Of a stretch of 64,000 nucleotides of DNA, positions 50,001-58,861 are shown in pieces. The translations under genes were made by a program, and so were the position numbers. Below the pieces are notes generated by a model. It ran no database searches. It was not told where the DNA came from and was given only the letters and a program-made list of their open reading frames with translations. This DNA is from Draconibacterium mangrovi. Its GTDB lineage: Bacteria > Bacteroidota > Bacteroidia > Bacteroidales > Prolixibacteraceae. Where the stretch lies: assembly GCF_010586825.1 (NCBI RefSeq), contig NZ_JAAAGB010000004.1:310001-374000 (forward strand), in the 5' to 3' direction. Numbering within the stretch: the first letter of the stretch is position 1; every line of letters starts with the position of its first letter.

Positions 50001-50125
50001 TAGAGTTCTTTTGCGATGTCGATATCCTTTCTTACATCATCAAAATAAGCCGTTTCCTGCGCTCCGACTTGCTGAAAAGAACCAATAATGATAAAAAGAG
50101 ATAACAAAATTTGTATTGTTCTCAT
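47054..50125 (-). CDS. large TPR-repeat envelope protein
   Basis: A 1023-residue protein with a signal peptide (cleavage after VGA, about 22) and tetratricopeptide repeats over nearly its whole length, for example DIAKELYNKGKYISTYRQFEK, AQFNLGKNQFEKRQYSLAIRTF, ALYELGRANERLGNNFEAVRQY and AHFYLAEIKYKEGSYGEANSHY (one per repeat region). It is probably a periplasmic scaffold working with the barrel protein encoded immediately downstream. BamD/YbgF-like repeats are a distant parallel. No enzymatic motif. Confidence 0.85.
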   Translation of the reverse strand: MRTIQILLSLFIIIGSFQQVGAQETAYFDDVRKDIDIAKELYNKGKYISTYRQFEKIQKRVEPKSELYSEAEYFKAVSALHAGYRSGDKLIRTFVETYPDSPYMNSAQFNLGKNQFEKRQYSLAIRTFAKVDRSDLSDNERIELQYQNGFANLEEGNTDVAYREFMAIRNTNNLYSKPATYYCAHILYLREDYDAALEAFRALNNDPSYSPVIPLYVSHVYYKQKKYNEVVNYTTTIIDDVQEEHQTELAKIVGDSYFHLGQYENAIPYLERYFKTSGTKTREENYILGFCYYHTNKFTEAAELLQKAATGEDEMTQNAYYHLADCFIKLDDKEKAKTAYNAASEFDFNPDIKEDALFSYAKLTYELSYSPFNETIKAFDRYIAEYPNSPKNAEAYEILGEVYMVTKNYKDAIESIEKIQNKTPHILEAYQRVTFYRGLELFNNLMYNEAIENFDLSLANGNYSKEIKARALYWKSEALYRVGDYNNSIASYNQFARSSASTNDAEVLNADYNMGYAYLKTDNKEAAHQHFRQYVEKMQGKRTPKIADAYNRIGDYYFLNTNYAQAIDNYERAYNIKMLEADYALLQIAFCQGLQRKQQDKINNLNLLLREFPESDYYDDALYELGRANERLGNNFEAVRQYQEIVENHPNSNYYRNALLQLGLVNYNNGDFNKALSQYKEVAENYKGTPEANSALQGIKNCYVELNNVDAYFAYVKRLGGDVSVSASEQDQLTYSAAERVYMAGNDDADIQLQQYLNQFPNGAYAANAHFYLAEIKYKEGSYGEANSHYSFVANQPDNIFTEQALARASELTYNAGDYDTALDLFNRLEEKSTGKWNSLRANTGQMRCQLINQNYQAVIVAAEKVNKSDVANEALKKETDYAIGKSNYELGNLSSAISPLRDVAKDTKLEQGAEAKYLLAEIYYRDNNRAKAEEEIVDFIDKGTPYTYWLGKAFLLLASIYEDGGDQFQAKHTLKSLAENYNDDNDGIKAEAQQRLDVILAKEAQEQQNAVDSSFQMEIKQN

Positions 50126-50195
50126 GCTTTATTCGCTTTGTTTGAAATGAATAAATTGTTTAAAACCATTAGCTGGCTTACTTTTTAAAATTGAC

Positions 50196-50318
50196 CAACT
50201 AAAATAGTTATTCCCTGTATGCTAAACTGTCGTTAATGCTTGTAATTCTTAACAAAAAACTGTTTATTTCTTTCCTTTATTATATATGTGGGTAAGAAAT
50301 TTCGAACTATTTTAGTTG
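50196..50318. promoter_or_regulatory. mirrored elements in the TPR/ftsE divergent promoter region
   Basis: CAACTAAAATAGTT (50196-50209) and its exact reverse complement AACTATTTTAGTTG (50305-50318) lie at either end of the divergent region, so each gene has the same 14-bp sequence oriented toward it. Each contains TATTTTAG, one base from TAnnTTTG, and each copy is itself nearly palindromic (AACTA..TAGTT). They may be the two -7 regions or a shared operator. Confidence 0.45.
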
Positions 50319-50331
50319 TAACACATTTTTT

Positions 50332-51054
50332 ATGGACAAAAAAACAGTCATAAAGTTGCTGGATGCCAGCATTTACCAGTACGATAACCTGGTGCTTTCG
50401 GGGGTTGATGTAGAGGTGAAGGAAGGTGAATTTATCTATGTGGTTGGAAAAGTGGGAACAGGAAAAACCAGCCTGATAAAAACACTGAACGCTGAATTGC
50501 CCTTGGAATTTGGCTCGGGGACTGTGTTGGATTTTGACCTCGTAGGACTGAAAAAACGTAATATTCCTCATTTGAGAAGACGGCTTGGCGTTGTTTTTCA
50601 GGATTTCCGTTTGCTTACCGACCGGAATGTGTATGCTAACCTGGCTTTTGTGTTAAAGGCCACCGGATGGAAAAACAAGCTGGAAATTGAAAACCGCGTT
50701 GACGAAGTGTTGGAGCGCGTTGGAATGTTGCATAAAAAGGAAAAAATGCCGCATCAGCTAAGTGGGGGCGAGCAGCAGCGTGTTGTTATCGCACGCGCCA
50801 TTTTGAATTATGCTGATATTATTTTGGCTGATGAGCCCACCGGTAACCTCGATCCCGAAACTTCGGAAGATATTCTGGATTTGTTTATCCAGTTAAACAA
50901 CGATGGAAAAACCATTTTGATGGCAACGCACGATTATGCCGCAATAGCCAAAAAGCCTGCGCGAACGCTGGTTTGTGTAAATGGAAAATTAAACGATTCG
51001 GCAAAAAATACTGACGAATTGGAGTTTGAAAATCTGTTGGAGAAAAATGTTTAG
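50332..51054 (+). CDS. ftsE: FtsE-type ABC transporter ATP-binding protein
   Basis: A 240-residue cytoplasmic ATPase that with FtsX regulates septal peptidoglycan hydrolysis. Walker A is GKVGTGKT (39-46), Q-loop VFQDFRLLTDRNVYANLAFVL, signature LSGGEQQRVVIARAI, Walker B IILADEPTGNLDPETSE and the H-loop ATHD. The FRLLTDRNVYANLAF segment is characteristic of FtsE. FtsX is not adjacent, so the partner lies elsewhere. The family could include LolD-type ATPases, but length and motifs favour FtsE. Confidence 0.85.
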   Translation: MDKKTVIKLLDASIYQYDNLVLSGVDVEVKEGEFIYVVGKVGTGKTSLIKTLNAELPLEFGSGTVLDFDLVGLKKRNIPHLRRRLGVVFQDFRLLTDRNVYANLAFVLKATGWKNKLEIENRVDEVLERVGMLHKKEKMPHQLSGGEQQRVVIARAILNYADIILADEPTGNLDPETSEDILDLFIQLNNDGKTILMATHDYAAIAKKPARTLVCVNGKLNDSAKNTDELEFENLLEKNV

Positions 51055-51172
51055 TTTGATTAAAAACTCTGTTTTCTTGCTTTAGGAATGTCATCCTGTA
51101 CTTCATGATAAAAGTGAATAATCGTATTAAGCGATCGAATCTTGTGGTATAGAATATTCAAATTTTTTATTG

Positions 51173-51226
51173 ACCCCTAAATCCCCTAAAGTGGACTTGC
51201 CCAGCTCCCCTTTAGGGGCCGGGGGT
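51173..51226. repeat. palindromic CCCCTAAAG intergenic repeat
   Basis: CCCCTAAAG (51183-51191) and CTTTAGGGG (51210-51218) form an inverted repeat with outer ACCCC (51173-51177) and GGGGGT (51221-51226) arms. It lies between convergent ftsE and the glycosyltransferase gene. This type of CCCCTAAA/TTTAGGGG dyad is common between genes in Bacteroidota; it may serve as a bidirectional terminator or be a dispersed repeat. Confidence 0.6.
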
Positions 51227-51259
51227 AAAACAATGACCATGTGTAGTCGTATGAAATGC

Positions 51260-52363
51260 CTAAAGAAATTCAGCAAAAATACCTTTCAAAACTTTCGCTT
51301 CATTTTCCCAGGTAAGATCTTTTGATGCCTGAACAAGGTTGGTTTTCCAGTTTTTTCGTTTGTCCGAATTATTCAAAGCTTCATTAATCGCATTTGCCAA
51401 ATCCTTCGAGTCGTGCGACTTACTGATAGCACCAATATCGTATTTTTCAACAACTGCTTTCATTTCCGGTAAATCGCTAATCAACACCGGAACTCCGGCC
51501 CTGATGTAATCGAACAGTTTATTGGGCAGGGCGAAACGGTAATTCAGACCCAGGTCCTCTTCTATCGATAATCCCAGATCGGCAGTTGGTGTAAGTTTTG
51601 TCAGTTCTTCAATGGAAAGACGACCCGTAAAACGAACTTTATCTTCAAGTTGTTCGGTGCGAACCAACTCTTCTAGTTGGCCTTTTATATCGCCATCGCC
51701 GGCAATTACAAGTTGAGCTCCACCGATAAAATGCATGGCTTTAATAGCTTGTTCCAGCCCGCGGCCAATGTTTACAGCTCCCTGGTAAAGAATGATTTTT
51801 TGCTGATTTTCTTTTTCGTTAAGCTGAATCGTATTTTTTGAAGTAGGAATATTTCTGACTACCTGAAATGGTACGCCATATTTTTCATGGTACACAGCAG
51901 CAATGGAATCGCAAACGGTATAACAATGTTTTAAATTTGGCAGCATTTTACTTTCCAGCCACTCCCAAATCCGCTTTACACGGGGGCGGCCAATTAATTC
52001 AGGAACCTCGGTAAAATACTCGTGGCTATCATAAACCAATGCCGATCGTTTAATTTTTGAAACCAGATAGTTCGCTGTCAACGCATCCAGGTCGTTCGCC
52101 AGCAAAACATCAGCTTTCCGAAAAATTAGAAACAGAAACAGACGGAAATTGTATTCAGCGTAAAAACAAGCGCCTTTGGTAAAACACAAACGCATTCGGT
52201 GAGTCCGGTAGCTTCGGGTGAGCGGCTGACTGTCTTTTAATTTTCGGCCAACCAGCAAAACACTGAATCCCATTTCTTCTAATGAAGTACAAACTTTGTG
52301 CACCCGGTTATCGGCAACCAGGTCGTTTGTAACCGAAACAATTATATGCTTTTTGCGCTTCAA
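51260..52363 (-). CDS. GT4-family glycosyltransferase
   Basis: A 367-residue cytoplasmic or membrane-associated transferase of the GT-B fold. The N-terminal domain has VTNDLVADNRVHKVCTSLEEMGFSVLLVGR and ADVLLANDLDALTANYLVSK with VYDSHEYFTEVPEL. The C-terminal nucleotide-sugar domain has KIILYQGAVNIGRGLEQAIKAM, VIAGDGDIKGQLEELV and the ExxxxxxxE region SIEEDLGLNYRFALPNKLFDYIRAGVPVLIS (all cited as regions). Donor and acceptor sugars cannot be assigned. Stand-alone gene, convergent with ftsE. Confidence 0.88.
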   Translation of the reverse strand: MKRKKHIIVSVTNDLVADNRVHKVCTSLEEMGFSVLLVGRKLKDSQPLTRSYRTHRMRLCFTKGACFYAEYNFRLFLFLIFRKADVLLANDLDALTANYLVSKIKRSALVYDSHEYFTEVPELIGRPRVKRIWEWLESKMLPNLKHCYTVCDSIAAVYHEKYGVPFQVVRNIPTSKNTIQLNEKENQQKIILYQGAVNIGRGLEQAIKAMHFIGGAQLVIAGDGDIKGQLEELVRTEQLEDKVRFTGRLSIEELTKLTPTADLGLSIEEDLGLNYRFALPNKLFDYIRAGVPVLISDLPEMKAVVEKYDIGAISKSHDSKDLANAINEALNNSDKRKNWKTNLVQASKDLTWENEAKVLKGIFAEFL

Positions 52364-52726
52364 GTGAATGAAATGAATTTGATGTAAAGATAGAAAAAGT
52401 AGGAAGCAGGAGGCGCGAAGTCGGAAGATTCTTGTAGTGGAATCAATCTTCTTTCACAATGTTTTACCACAGAGTTGCCCAGAGAAGACTCAGAGGTTCA
52501 CAGAGAATGGCAGGACTGATGTTAAGTGGTTTAATAGGCAGTTGGCAAAATGCAATTGGCAAAAGCGGGTATAAGTTGGAGGCGTTCGTTGCATACAATT
52601 TTACAATTTATCAGTTTAGCAATTTTGTAATTTAAGCATTCTCGCATTAAAGCATTGCAGGCAAATTAATCCTTAATCCTTCCTCATTAATCAACGGAGC
52701 TTTTATCTTTGCGCAAAATTTATTCT
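52364..52726. other. 363-bp intergenic region built of dispersed repeat words
   Basis: No gene. It holds stretches that recur at 59.8-60.2 kb: a TTTTACCACAGAG segment near 52462 and a 24-base word at 52594-52617 found identically at 60006-60029. The start of murB is preceded by no visible Shine-Dalgarno sequence. Confidence 0.6.
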
Positions 52727-53743
52727 ATGATCCGCTTTTCAGAAAATCATTCGCTAAAGGCACACAATACATTTGGCATCGAGGCCAAAGCAAAATATTA
52801 TTTCGAATTTACCGAACTGGAAGACCTGCAGGTTTTTCTGAATTCCAATAAAAGCTGGAAAGAAGAGAAGTTGATCGTTTTAGGTGAGGGCAGCAATATT
52901 TTGTTTATGAATGATTTCGACGGCCTGGTAATTCATCCGAATGTGCCCGGAATGAATTCGGTTTGGGAAGACCGCAATCATGAATGGTTTGAAGTTGGTG
53001 CCGGCGAAATTTGGGACGAATTTGTAGAATTTGTCGTTAATCAGGGTTTGGGGGGCGCTGAAAATCTATCGTTGATACCCGGGAAAGTGGGGGCTGCACC
53101 TGTACAAAATATTGGTGCCTACGGACAGGAAGTGTGCCGTTTGATTGAAAAAGTAAAAGGTTTTGACCTGGAAAAAGGCTGTGCAGTGGAGTATCCGGCT
53201 ACTGAATGCGGTTTTGCCTACCGCAACAGTGTTTTTAAAAGTTACCTGAAAAACCGTTTTATCATCACTTCGGTAATTATGCGAATGGATAAATTCCCCG
53301 AATTTAACCTGGGTTACGGTCAGCTGGAAGAAAAAGTAAAAGAAAAAGGAGATGTAAATCTTCACAATATACGCGAGGCGGTTATTGAAATACGCTCTTC
53401 TAAATTACCCGATGTAAAAGAATTGGGTAATGCAGGTAGTTTCTTTAAAAACCCAGTGGTGGATGTTGTTCTGGCTGAGCAAATAAAATCGAAATACCCT
53501 GAGGTTCCATTTTACCCTGGAGGAGAAGGCAAAATTAAACTGGCTGCCGGCTGGCTCATTGAACAGGCTGGATGGAAGGGCAAACGTATTGGCGATGCCG
53601 GTGTTCACGAACAACAGGCATTGGTTTTGGTGAATTATGGCAACGCCACCGGAAAAGAGATTTATGCACTTTCTGAAGAAATTTGTAATTCTGTAGACGA
53701 AAAATTCGGAGTTATGTTGGTGCGTGAGGTGAATTGCATTTAA
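52727..53743 (+). CDS. murB: UDP-N-acetylenolpyruvoylglucosamine reductase
   Basis: Reduces UDP-GlcNAc-enolpyruvate to UDP-MurNAc in peptidoglycan synthesis, using FAD and NADPH. Chosen start ATG 52727; a TTG six codons upstream (52709) is in frame but unlikely. The FAD-binding part has LGEGSNILF and LSLIPGKVGAAPVQNIGAYG; the E. coli-type (type I) YRNSVFK is present, GNAGSFFKNP carries the catalytic Ser and the C-terminus has the conserved Glu in LVREVNCI. About 338 residues, normal for type I MurB. A strong terminator lies downstream. Confidence 0.95.
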   Translation: MIRFSENHSLKAHNTFGIEAKAKYYFEFTELEDLQVFLNSNKSWKEEKLIVLGEGSNILFMNDFDGLVIHPNVPGMNSVWEDRNHEWFEVGAGEIWDEFVEFVVNQGLGGAENLSLIPGKVGAAPVQNIGAYGQEVCRLIEKVKGFDLEKGCAVEYPATECGFAYRNSVFKSYLKNRFIITSVIMRMDKFPEFNLGYGQLEEKVKEKGDVNLHNIREAVIEIRSSKLPDVKELGNAGSFFKNPVVDVVLAEQIKSKYPEVPFYPGGEGKIKLAAGWLIEQAGWKGKRIGDAGVHEQQALVLVNYGNATGKEIYALSEEICNSVDEKFGVMLVREVNCI

Positions 53744-53778
53744 AAAATAATTATCGGTAATTCTTTCAATTTTATTTG

Positions 53779-53857
53779 CACGCAGATATCGCGGAATTAC
53801 GCAGATGAAAAACAGAAGTATTTTAGAAAATCTGCGAAAATTAGTGTAATCTGCGTG
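53779..53857. repeat. inverted repeat with ACGCAGAT words
   Basis: Two 28-bp arms, 53779-53806 and 53830-53857, match as reverse complements at 21 of 28 positions; each begins and ends with CGCAGAT or ATCTGCG words. It resembles the dispersed CGCAGAT-rich intergenic repeats of Bacteroidota. It lies between murB and its terminator. Confidence 0.6.
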
Positions 53858-53920
53858 AAACTTCATTTTGTGATGTAGTTAATTTCATTCACAAGATATC
53901 ACAGAAAACTTACGGCATAA

Positions 53921-53950
53921 AAAAATCCCGGCGTCCAGTCCGGGATTTTT
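53921..53950 (+). terminator. terminator downstream of murB
   Basis: AAAAATCCCGG (53921-53931) pairs perfectly with CCGGGATTTTT (53940-53950), 8-nt loop, followed by GTTTTTTG. Confidence 0.85.
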
Positions 53951-54163
53951 GTTTTTTGTTTGATGTTGTGTCCTAATCTCTTAGGTGGATTTGTAGCTAC
54001 AAAAGTAGCTGTCATTTAAAAAATCAAAATGACCTTTGTCATGGCAGGTGGTCAAATAACACAGCGCCCGAAACCAATTTCCTGTTTTGTTGTTCTTCTG
54101 AGTACAATGGTTTCAGAACAGAATCAGGCTGAAAACAGCTTGGTTAAAAACAATTATTTTGAT

Positions 54164-56182
54164 ATGCCACATACCAATGCGCTCATAAATGCCACTTCGC
54201 CATATCTTTTGCAGCATGCTTATAATCCTGTAAACTGGGAGGTCTGGAGCGAAGAACTCATTGCTAAGGCAAAAGCCGAAAACAAACTTGTTTTGGTAAG
54301 TATTGGCTATGCTGCCTGCCACTGGTGCCACGTAATGGAACACGAAAGTTTTGTGGATGAAAAAGTGGCTGCAGTGATGAATGAAAATTTCGTTTGTATT
54401 AAAGTTGATCGAGAAGAGCGCCCCGATGTGGATCATTATTATATGAGTGCCGTTCAGTTGATGGGGCAGCAGGGCGGCTGGCCTTTAAATGTAATTGCTT
54501 TGCCTGATGGAAGGCCAATCTGGGGTGGCACATACTTCCCAAAAGAAACATGGGTGGAGAACCTGAAGACAATCGCTGCATTTTACCGGGGAAAACAAGA
54601 TAAGGCGGAAGAGTTCGCCACCCGTTTGCAGCAGGGAATTCATCAGGTTTCGTTAATGCCCGAGGTGGAGACAGAGGTGGCATATAGCAACGAATTGTTG
54701 CAAAACGGTGTTGATGGCTGGAAAAAACACTTCGATTACGAAGAAGGCGGAAGAGCAGGTGCTCCGAAATTCCCGATGCCGGTAAATCTCGATTTTTTGC
54801 TCTACTACGGTTTTATGAATTCAGATGAAGCCGTGCTCGATTTTGTAGAAACTACATTACTGAAAATGGCTCGCGGAGGTATTTACGATCAGGTGGGCGG
54901 TGGTTTTGCACGTTACGCGGTGGATGAAATTTGGAAAGTACCGCATTTCGAGAAAATGTTGTACGATAACGGGCAGCTCATCAGTGTTTATTCAAAAGCA
55001 TATCAGCATTTTAAAAATGAGGAATTTAAAACTGTCGTTTACGAAACGATTGCTTTTGTAGAGCGGGAACTGATGGACGAAAGCGGCGCTTTTTATTCGT
55101 CGCTGGATGCCGACAGCGAAGGCGAAGAAGGAAAGTTTTATGTGTGGAAAAAAGAGGAGCTTCAGGAAATTCTGGGCGATGAATTCCCATTGGTTGAAGA
55201 ATATTATAACATAATTGGTAAAGGATTTTGGGAGCATAACAATTACATTCTCCTTCGCGATATTTCAAATGAAGAATTTGCCGAAAACCATGAGCTGAGT
55301 TTGCACGAACTACAGGTAAAAGTTGGCAAATGGAAATATGCTTTGTTAAAAGCGCGAAGCAAACGTATACGTCCCGGATTGGATGATAAAACGCTAACAT
55401 CGTGGAATGCATTGATGCTAAAAGGACTTGCTGACGCTTACAAAGCTTTTGGCAACGATGACTTTTTAAGACTGGCATTAAAAAATGCTGATTTCATTCA
55501 AAATAACCTCATAAAACAAGATGGTCAGCTTTACCACAGCTGGAAAAATGGCATCACATCTATCGATGGGTTTCTGGAGGATTATGCTTTGTTGATTGAG
55601 GCCTATCTGGCACTGTACGAGCTTACCGGAGATGATAAATGGCTGGTATGGAGTGATAAAATAATGGAATATGTTTTCAATTATTTTTTTGATGCAGAAA
55701 AGCAACTATTCTATTTCAACCGATATAATACCGATGCGGTAATCACCAACCATTTTCAGAAAGAAGATAACGTTATTCCGGCTGCTAATTCGGTAATGGC
55801 AAACATCCTGCACCGTTTGTATTTAGTACATGGAAAACCCGAATATCTGGAAATTGCAAAGAAAATGTTGCTATACATTACGCCACATTTTGCAAGTTAT
55901 CCGATGGCTTACGCCAATTGGGGAACTCTGGTGTTAAAACTTTCAGCACCTTATTTCGAGGTTGCTGTTTGTGGTATCAATTCCCGCTTGCAGCTTAAGA
56001 AATTGCAAAAAGGATTTCATCCGCATGTGCTTTGGGCATTCACCGAGAAGGAGAGCAAGGTGCCACTGTTGAAAGATCGTTTTAACCATACTGCCGATTT
56101 GATATATGTATGTAAAAACGGTTCGTGCGAATTGCCGGTTGAAGAAGTAGAAGAGGCTGCCAAAAAGATTCGGATACAATGA
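54164..56182 (+). CDS. DUF255 / YyaL-type thioredoxin-domain protein
   Basis: Cytoplasmic protein of about 672 residues with an N-terminal thioredoxin-like domain (DUF255) and a C-terminal (alpha/alpha)6 six-hairpin domain. The reading frame is open from 54029, but the family starts a few residues before SPYLLQHA, so the ATG at 54164 ([19 protein letters not shown]) is preferred. CHWC (Cys52-Cys55) sits in the thioredoxin active-site position, followed by [22 protein letters not shown] and [23 protein letters not shown] (as regions). Human SPATA20 and Bacillus YyaL are relatives; the function is not established. It overlaps the oxidoreductase gene by 4 bp. Confidence 0.9.
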   Translation: MPHTNALINATSPYLLQHAYNPVNWEVWSEELIAKAKAENKLVLVSIGYAACHWCHVMEHESFVDEKVAAVMNENFVCIKVDREERPDVDHYYMSAVQLMGQQGGWPLNVIALPDGRPIWGGTYFPKETWVENLKTIAAFYRGKQDKAEEFATRLQQGIHQVSLMPEVETEVAYSNELLQNGVDGWKKHFDYEEGGRAGAPKFPMPVNLDFLLYYGFMNSDEAVLDFVETTLLKMARGGIYDQVGGGFARYAVDEIWKVPHFEKMLYDNGQLISVYSKAYQHFKNEEFKTVVYETIAFVERELMDESGAFYSSLDADSEGEEGKFYVWKKEELQEILGDEFPLVEEYYNIIGKGFWEHNNYILLRDISNEEFAENHELSLHELQVKVGKWKYALLKARSKRIRPGLDDKTLTSWNALMLKGLADAYKAFGNDDFLRLALKNADFIQNNLIKQDGQLYHSWKNGITSIDGFLEDYALLIEAYLALYELTGDDKWLVWSDKIMEYVFNYFFDAEKQLFYFNRYNTDAVITNHFQKEDNVIPAANSVMANILHRLYLVHGKPEYLEIAKKMLLYITPHFASYPMAYANWGTLVLKLSAPYFEVAVCGINSRLQLKKLQKGFHPHVLWAFTEKESKVPLLKDRFNHTADLIYVCKNGSCELPVEEVEEAAKKIRIQ

Positions 56183-57219
56183 AACGAAAAGAGGTATTGA
56201 TTGTGGGGCAGGGTTTGGCAGGTACCTTGCTGGCTTTTGAGTTGCATGTTGCCGGAGTGGATGTTTGTATTGTTAACAACCCGCAGAAAAGCACTGCAAC
56301 ACGCTTAGCGGCTGGTATGGTAAATCCGCTGGTTTTTAAACGCATGACTAAAAGCTGGATGGTAGACGATTTGCTGCCGCTTATGAAAAAACGTTATCGC
56401 GATCTGGAAGAATTGCTGGGGGAACGTTTTTATTTCGACATGCCCATGATAAAACCGCTCTCGGAGCAGGAAACAGAGCTTTGGCAGGAACGAAAAGCCG
56501 ACGAGAAATTTGCGCCGTTTATTGAGAAAATAAATGAAACCAGTCCGGTTGATCATGTTTTTGCCTCACATGCCTATGGAATTGTAAAAGGATCGGGCTA
56601 TTTAAAAACCGGTCTTTTTCTGGATGCAGCAAAACGTTACTTTCAGGAAAATGAGATGCTAATAGAGGATGATTTTCCGGCAACCCAAAGCAGTTTTGAA
56701 AATCACATTTTCCAGGATATTCAGTTTGATAAAATTGTGTTCTGCGAGGGCCATTACCTGAAAACACATCCGCTATTTGATTTTGTAAGATTACAGCCGG
56801 CAAAAGGGGAGGTGCTGCAGATTTATGCGCCCGGTCTTTCGGAAAACTACATTATCAACCGCCGCGTATTTGTGCTGCCAATTGGCGATCATCGTTTTAA
56901 AGTTGGCTCAACTTACGAGTGGAAAGACCTTACAGATCATCCAACAGAAGAGGGCAAAAACTCAATTATCGATCGTTTAAAAGAGCTTATTCAGGTTGAT
57001 TTTACGGTTGAAGCGCATTGGGCAGGCGTGCGGCCAACAGTTATCGACCGGCGACCTGTTTTGGGAAAACATCCGGAGTTTGATCACGTTTATTTATTTA
57101 ACGGCCTGGGAACAAAAGGAGTGATGCTTGCGCCTTATTTTGCAAGTGAGATGAAGAAGTTTTTAGTTGATAATCAGTATCAGGTTGATAAAGAAGTCAG
57201 TAGCGATCGCTTTTTATAG
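56179..57219 (+). CDS. FAD-dependent oxidoreductase (DAO family)
   Basis: A 346-residue cytoplasmic flavoprotein. The dinucleotide-binding fingerprint is [17 protein letters not shown] with Gly10, Gly12 and Gly15; the DAO-type substrate half includes [32 protein letters not shown] and the C-terminal FAD region [21 protein letters not shown]. It resembles the oxidase half of MnmC and glycine/D-amino acid oxidases, but the partner methyltransferase domain is absent and the substrate is unknown. Translationally coupled to the DUF255 gene (ATGA). Confidence 0.85.
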   Translation: MKRKEVLIVGQGLAGTLLAFELHVAGVDVCIVNNPQKSTATRLAAGMVNPLVFKRMTKSWMVDDLLPLMKKRYRDLEELLGERFYFDMPMIKPLSEQETELWQERKADEKFAPFIEKINETSPVDHVFASHAYGIVKGSGYLKTGLFLDAAKRYFQENEMLIEDDFPATQSSFENHIFQDIQFDKIVFCEGHYLKTHPLFDFVRLQPAKGEVLQIYAPGLSENYIINRRVFVLPIGDHRFKVGSTYEWKDLTDHPTEEGKNSIIDRLKELIQVDFTVEAHWAGVRPTVIDRRPVLGKHPEFDHVYLFNGLGTKGVMLAPYFASEMKKFLVDNQYQVDKEVSSDRFL

Positions 57220-57240
57220 ATTGGGAAAAGCTGCAAAAAT

Positions 57241-57267
57241 AAATACCCACCTTGATGGCGGGTATTT
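57241..57267. terminator. bidirectional terminator between convergent genes
   Basis: AAATACCC (57241-57248) pairs perfectly with GGGTATTT (57260-57267), flanked by A- and T-rich sequence, between the oxidoreductase stop (57219) and the convergent peptidase-like stop (57292). Confidence 0.8.
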
Positions 57268-57291
57268 ATGGATTTATTTGAAAGAAGGCTG

Positions 57292-58464
57292 TTAATCTAT
57301 AAGTTTTCCTTCATCGATAATGGCTGTATTATCAACGGTTACTTTGCTTCCGGTCAAGTGGAATTGAATTCCTGCATTTGAATCATTATCTCCGTTTGCC
57401 CAAAAATTATTGCCTATTCCTAAAGTTATAGTGCCGGCAGGAACATAAGAGTAAAGTTTGCTGCCTTTCGGGACGGTTATTTTAGGATTGATCCCAAAAT
57501 CTACCAGTGAAAATTCAGCTAACTTTTCGTCCTGTGCATCATAGTATTCCTTTAATACTGCAATATCAGATTTAGCGCTCATTGAAGTTAGTTCCCCATC
57601 TTTAAAAACTAATTTTAGTCCTTCAATAGTTTGACCCCTAAACCTAAAATGATCCAAAACGAGCGTTCCGTTGGCAGTGCCTGAAACAGGAGCAAAAAAT
57701 ACTTCGCCAGCCGGCAGATAAACAGATCTGCTCGCACTTCCTGATTTATCAGCTGGTACTTTGCCATCGCTGATAAAAGGTTTACAATCTGTAATTTTTA
57801 CACTGATATTAGTGCCGTTATCGTGAGTTATATTCAGTGTGTTTCCGGAAGTCAGTTTTTTTGAAAGCTTTTCTCCAATTGTGGTCAACTGATTATAATC
57901 AATATTAATACCATCCCAAAACATTTTTGCCAACTGGTCTACCGGCACTTCAAATTGATCAGCCAGGTTTTTGGTAGGATATAGACCGTTCCCAAGTTGC
58001 ACAGACTTGATATAGCTTTCACGATAAATGTCTTGCACCGGTTTTTGTGCTTTATTTCTTGTTGCAAAACGTTCCGGGGGGATGTCGGCAAGCAATCCCG
58101 GTGTATCGCTTGAAGTAACATTTATTTGAGTCGTTATCATTTTTACAATTTCCATACCCAGTTTCGGGTACTGTGTGTCATATTTCTCCGGAACCTCTGT
58201 AAACATTTTTCGGGTTAAACGGTCGCTACTAACAGTAAGCAGGGGGAATGCTCCATTTTTACGAACATTGACAGCTATGTTTTCAAGCAATTCAATATCC
58301 CGGGCATTTCCGTTGATAAATACGATTTCATCCGTTTGGATGTTGGCACATTGATTAACAATGTTTTTGGCGAGAGCTTCAAGGTCAATACCAGCATTTT
58401 CTGGTGATAGTTGTGCATGAACAAAGAACGGTAAAAAGAAAAAGATGATGATAAATTTTTTCAT
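57292..58464 (-). CDS. M29-like aminopeptidase homologue, secreted, ligands partly lost
   Basis: A 390-residue protein with a signal peptide (to about 17), matching thermophilic-type M29 metallo-aminopeptidases along its length: LPAGEVFFAPVSGTANGTLVLD (249-271), AEFSLVDFGINPKI near 316 and the C-terminal HLTGSKVTVDN. The first two metal-ligand glutamates of the family (Glu254, Glu317) are present. The ligand His of HIALG is Thr345 (TITLG), and the His-x-Asp pair reads His369-Leu-Thr371. M29 enzymes are usually cytoplasmic. It may have lost peptidase activity or changed role; alignment of the ligands is from memory of the family. Confidence 0.75.
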   Translation of the reverse strand: MKKFIIIFFFLPFFVHAQLSPENAGIDLEALAKNIVNQCANIQTDEIVFINGNARDIELLENIAVNVRKNGAFPLLTVSSDRLTRKMFTEVPEKYDTQYPKLGMEIVKMITTQINVTSSDTPGLLADIPPERFATRNKAQKPVQDIYRESYIKSVQLGNGLYPTKNLADQFEVPVDQLAKMFWDGINIDYNQLTTIGEKLSKKLTSGNTLNITHDNGTNISVKITDCKPFISDGKVPADKSGSASRSVYLPAGEVFFAPVSGTANGTLVLDHFRFRGQTIEGLKLVFKDGELTSMSAKSDIAVLKEYYDAQDEKLAEFSLVDFGINPKITVPKGSKLYSYVPAGTITLGIGNNFWANGDNDSNAGIQFHLTGSKVTVDNTAIIDEGKLID

Positions 58465-58861
58465 TTCATGAGATTTTTGTGGTTAAATACTATTTCGAAA
58501 AAGCCTGAGGATAACTGATTGAAAGTACTCAAAACCTATCTTTTAAATAGAGCTGAGTGTTGGGAAGCAGGGAATAATAACTATTTGGGCGCTTAAGTTT
58601 TCCCTGGAAATAAGCTTTCATGCCAAATAGTGCGGGGATGGTTTTACAACCGTTTTAGTTCAACCGATCAGATTAAAGAAAGAAGTTACGAAAATTGAAG
58701 GAATTTGTCAAGGTGATTGTAAGAATACTTAATTCAGTGAAATAGCATTGTTGATTACTAGACAGGTGTTGAATGATTCTTATGTTTACAAACTTTTTTA
58801 TTCAACCTTTGTTCTATTTTCCTTAACTTGAGTATTTAAAAATTACCAAACAAATATTGAA
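58465..58861. other. 397-bp divergent intergenic region
   Basis: No gene. A hairpin-forming segment near 58590-58615 pairs GCTTA with TAAGC and TTTCC with GGAAA. TAACTTGA near 58822 is one or two bases from a -7 box for the DUF3078 gene. Nothing else recognised. Confidence 0.45.
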
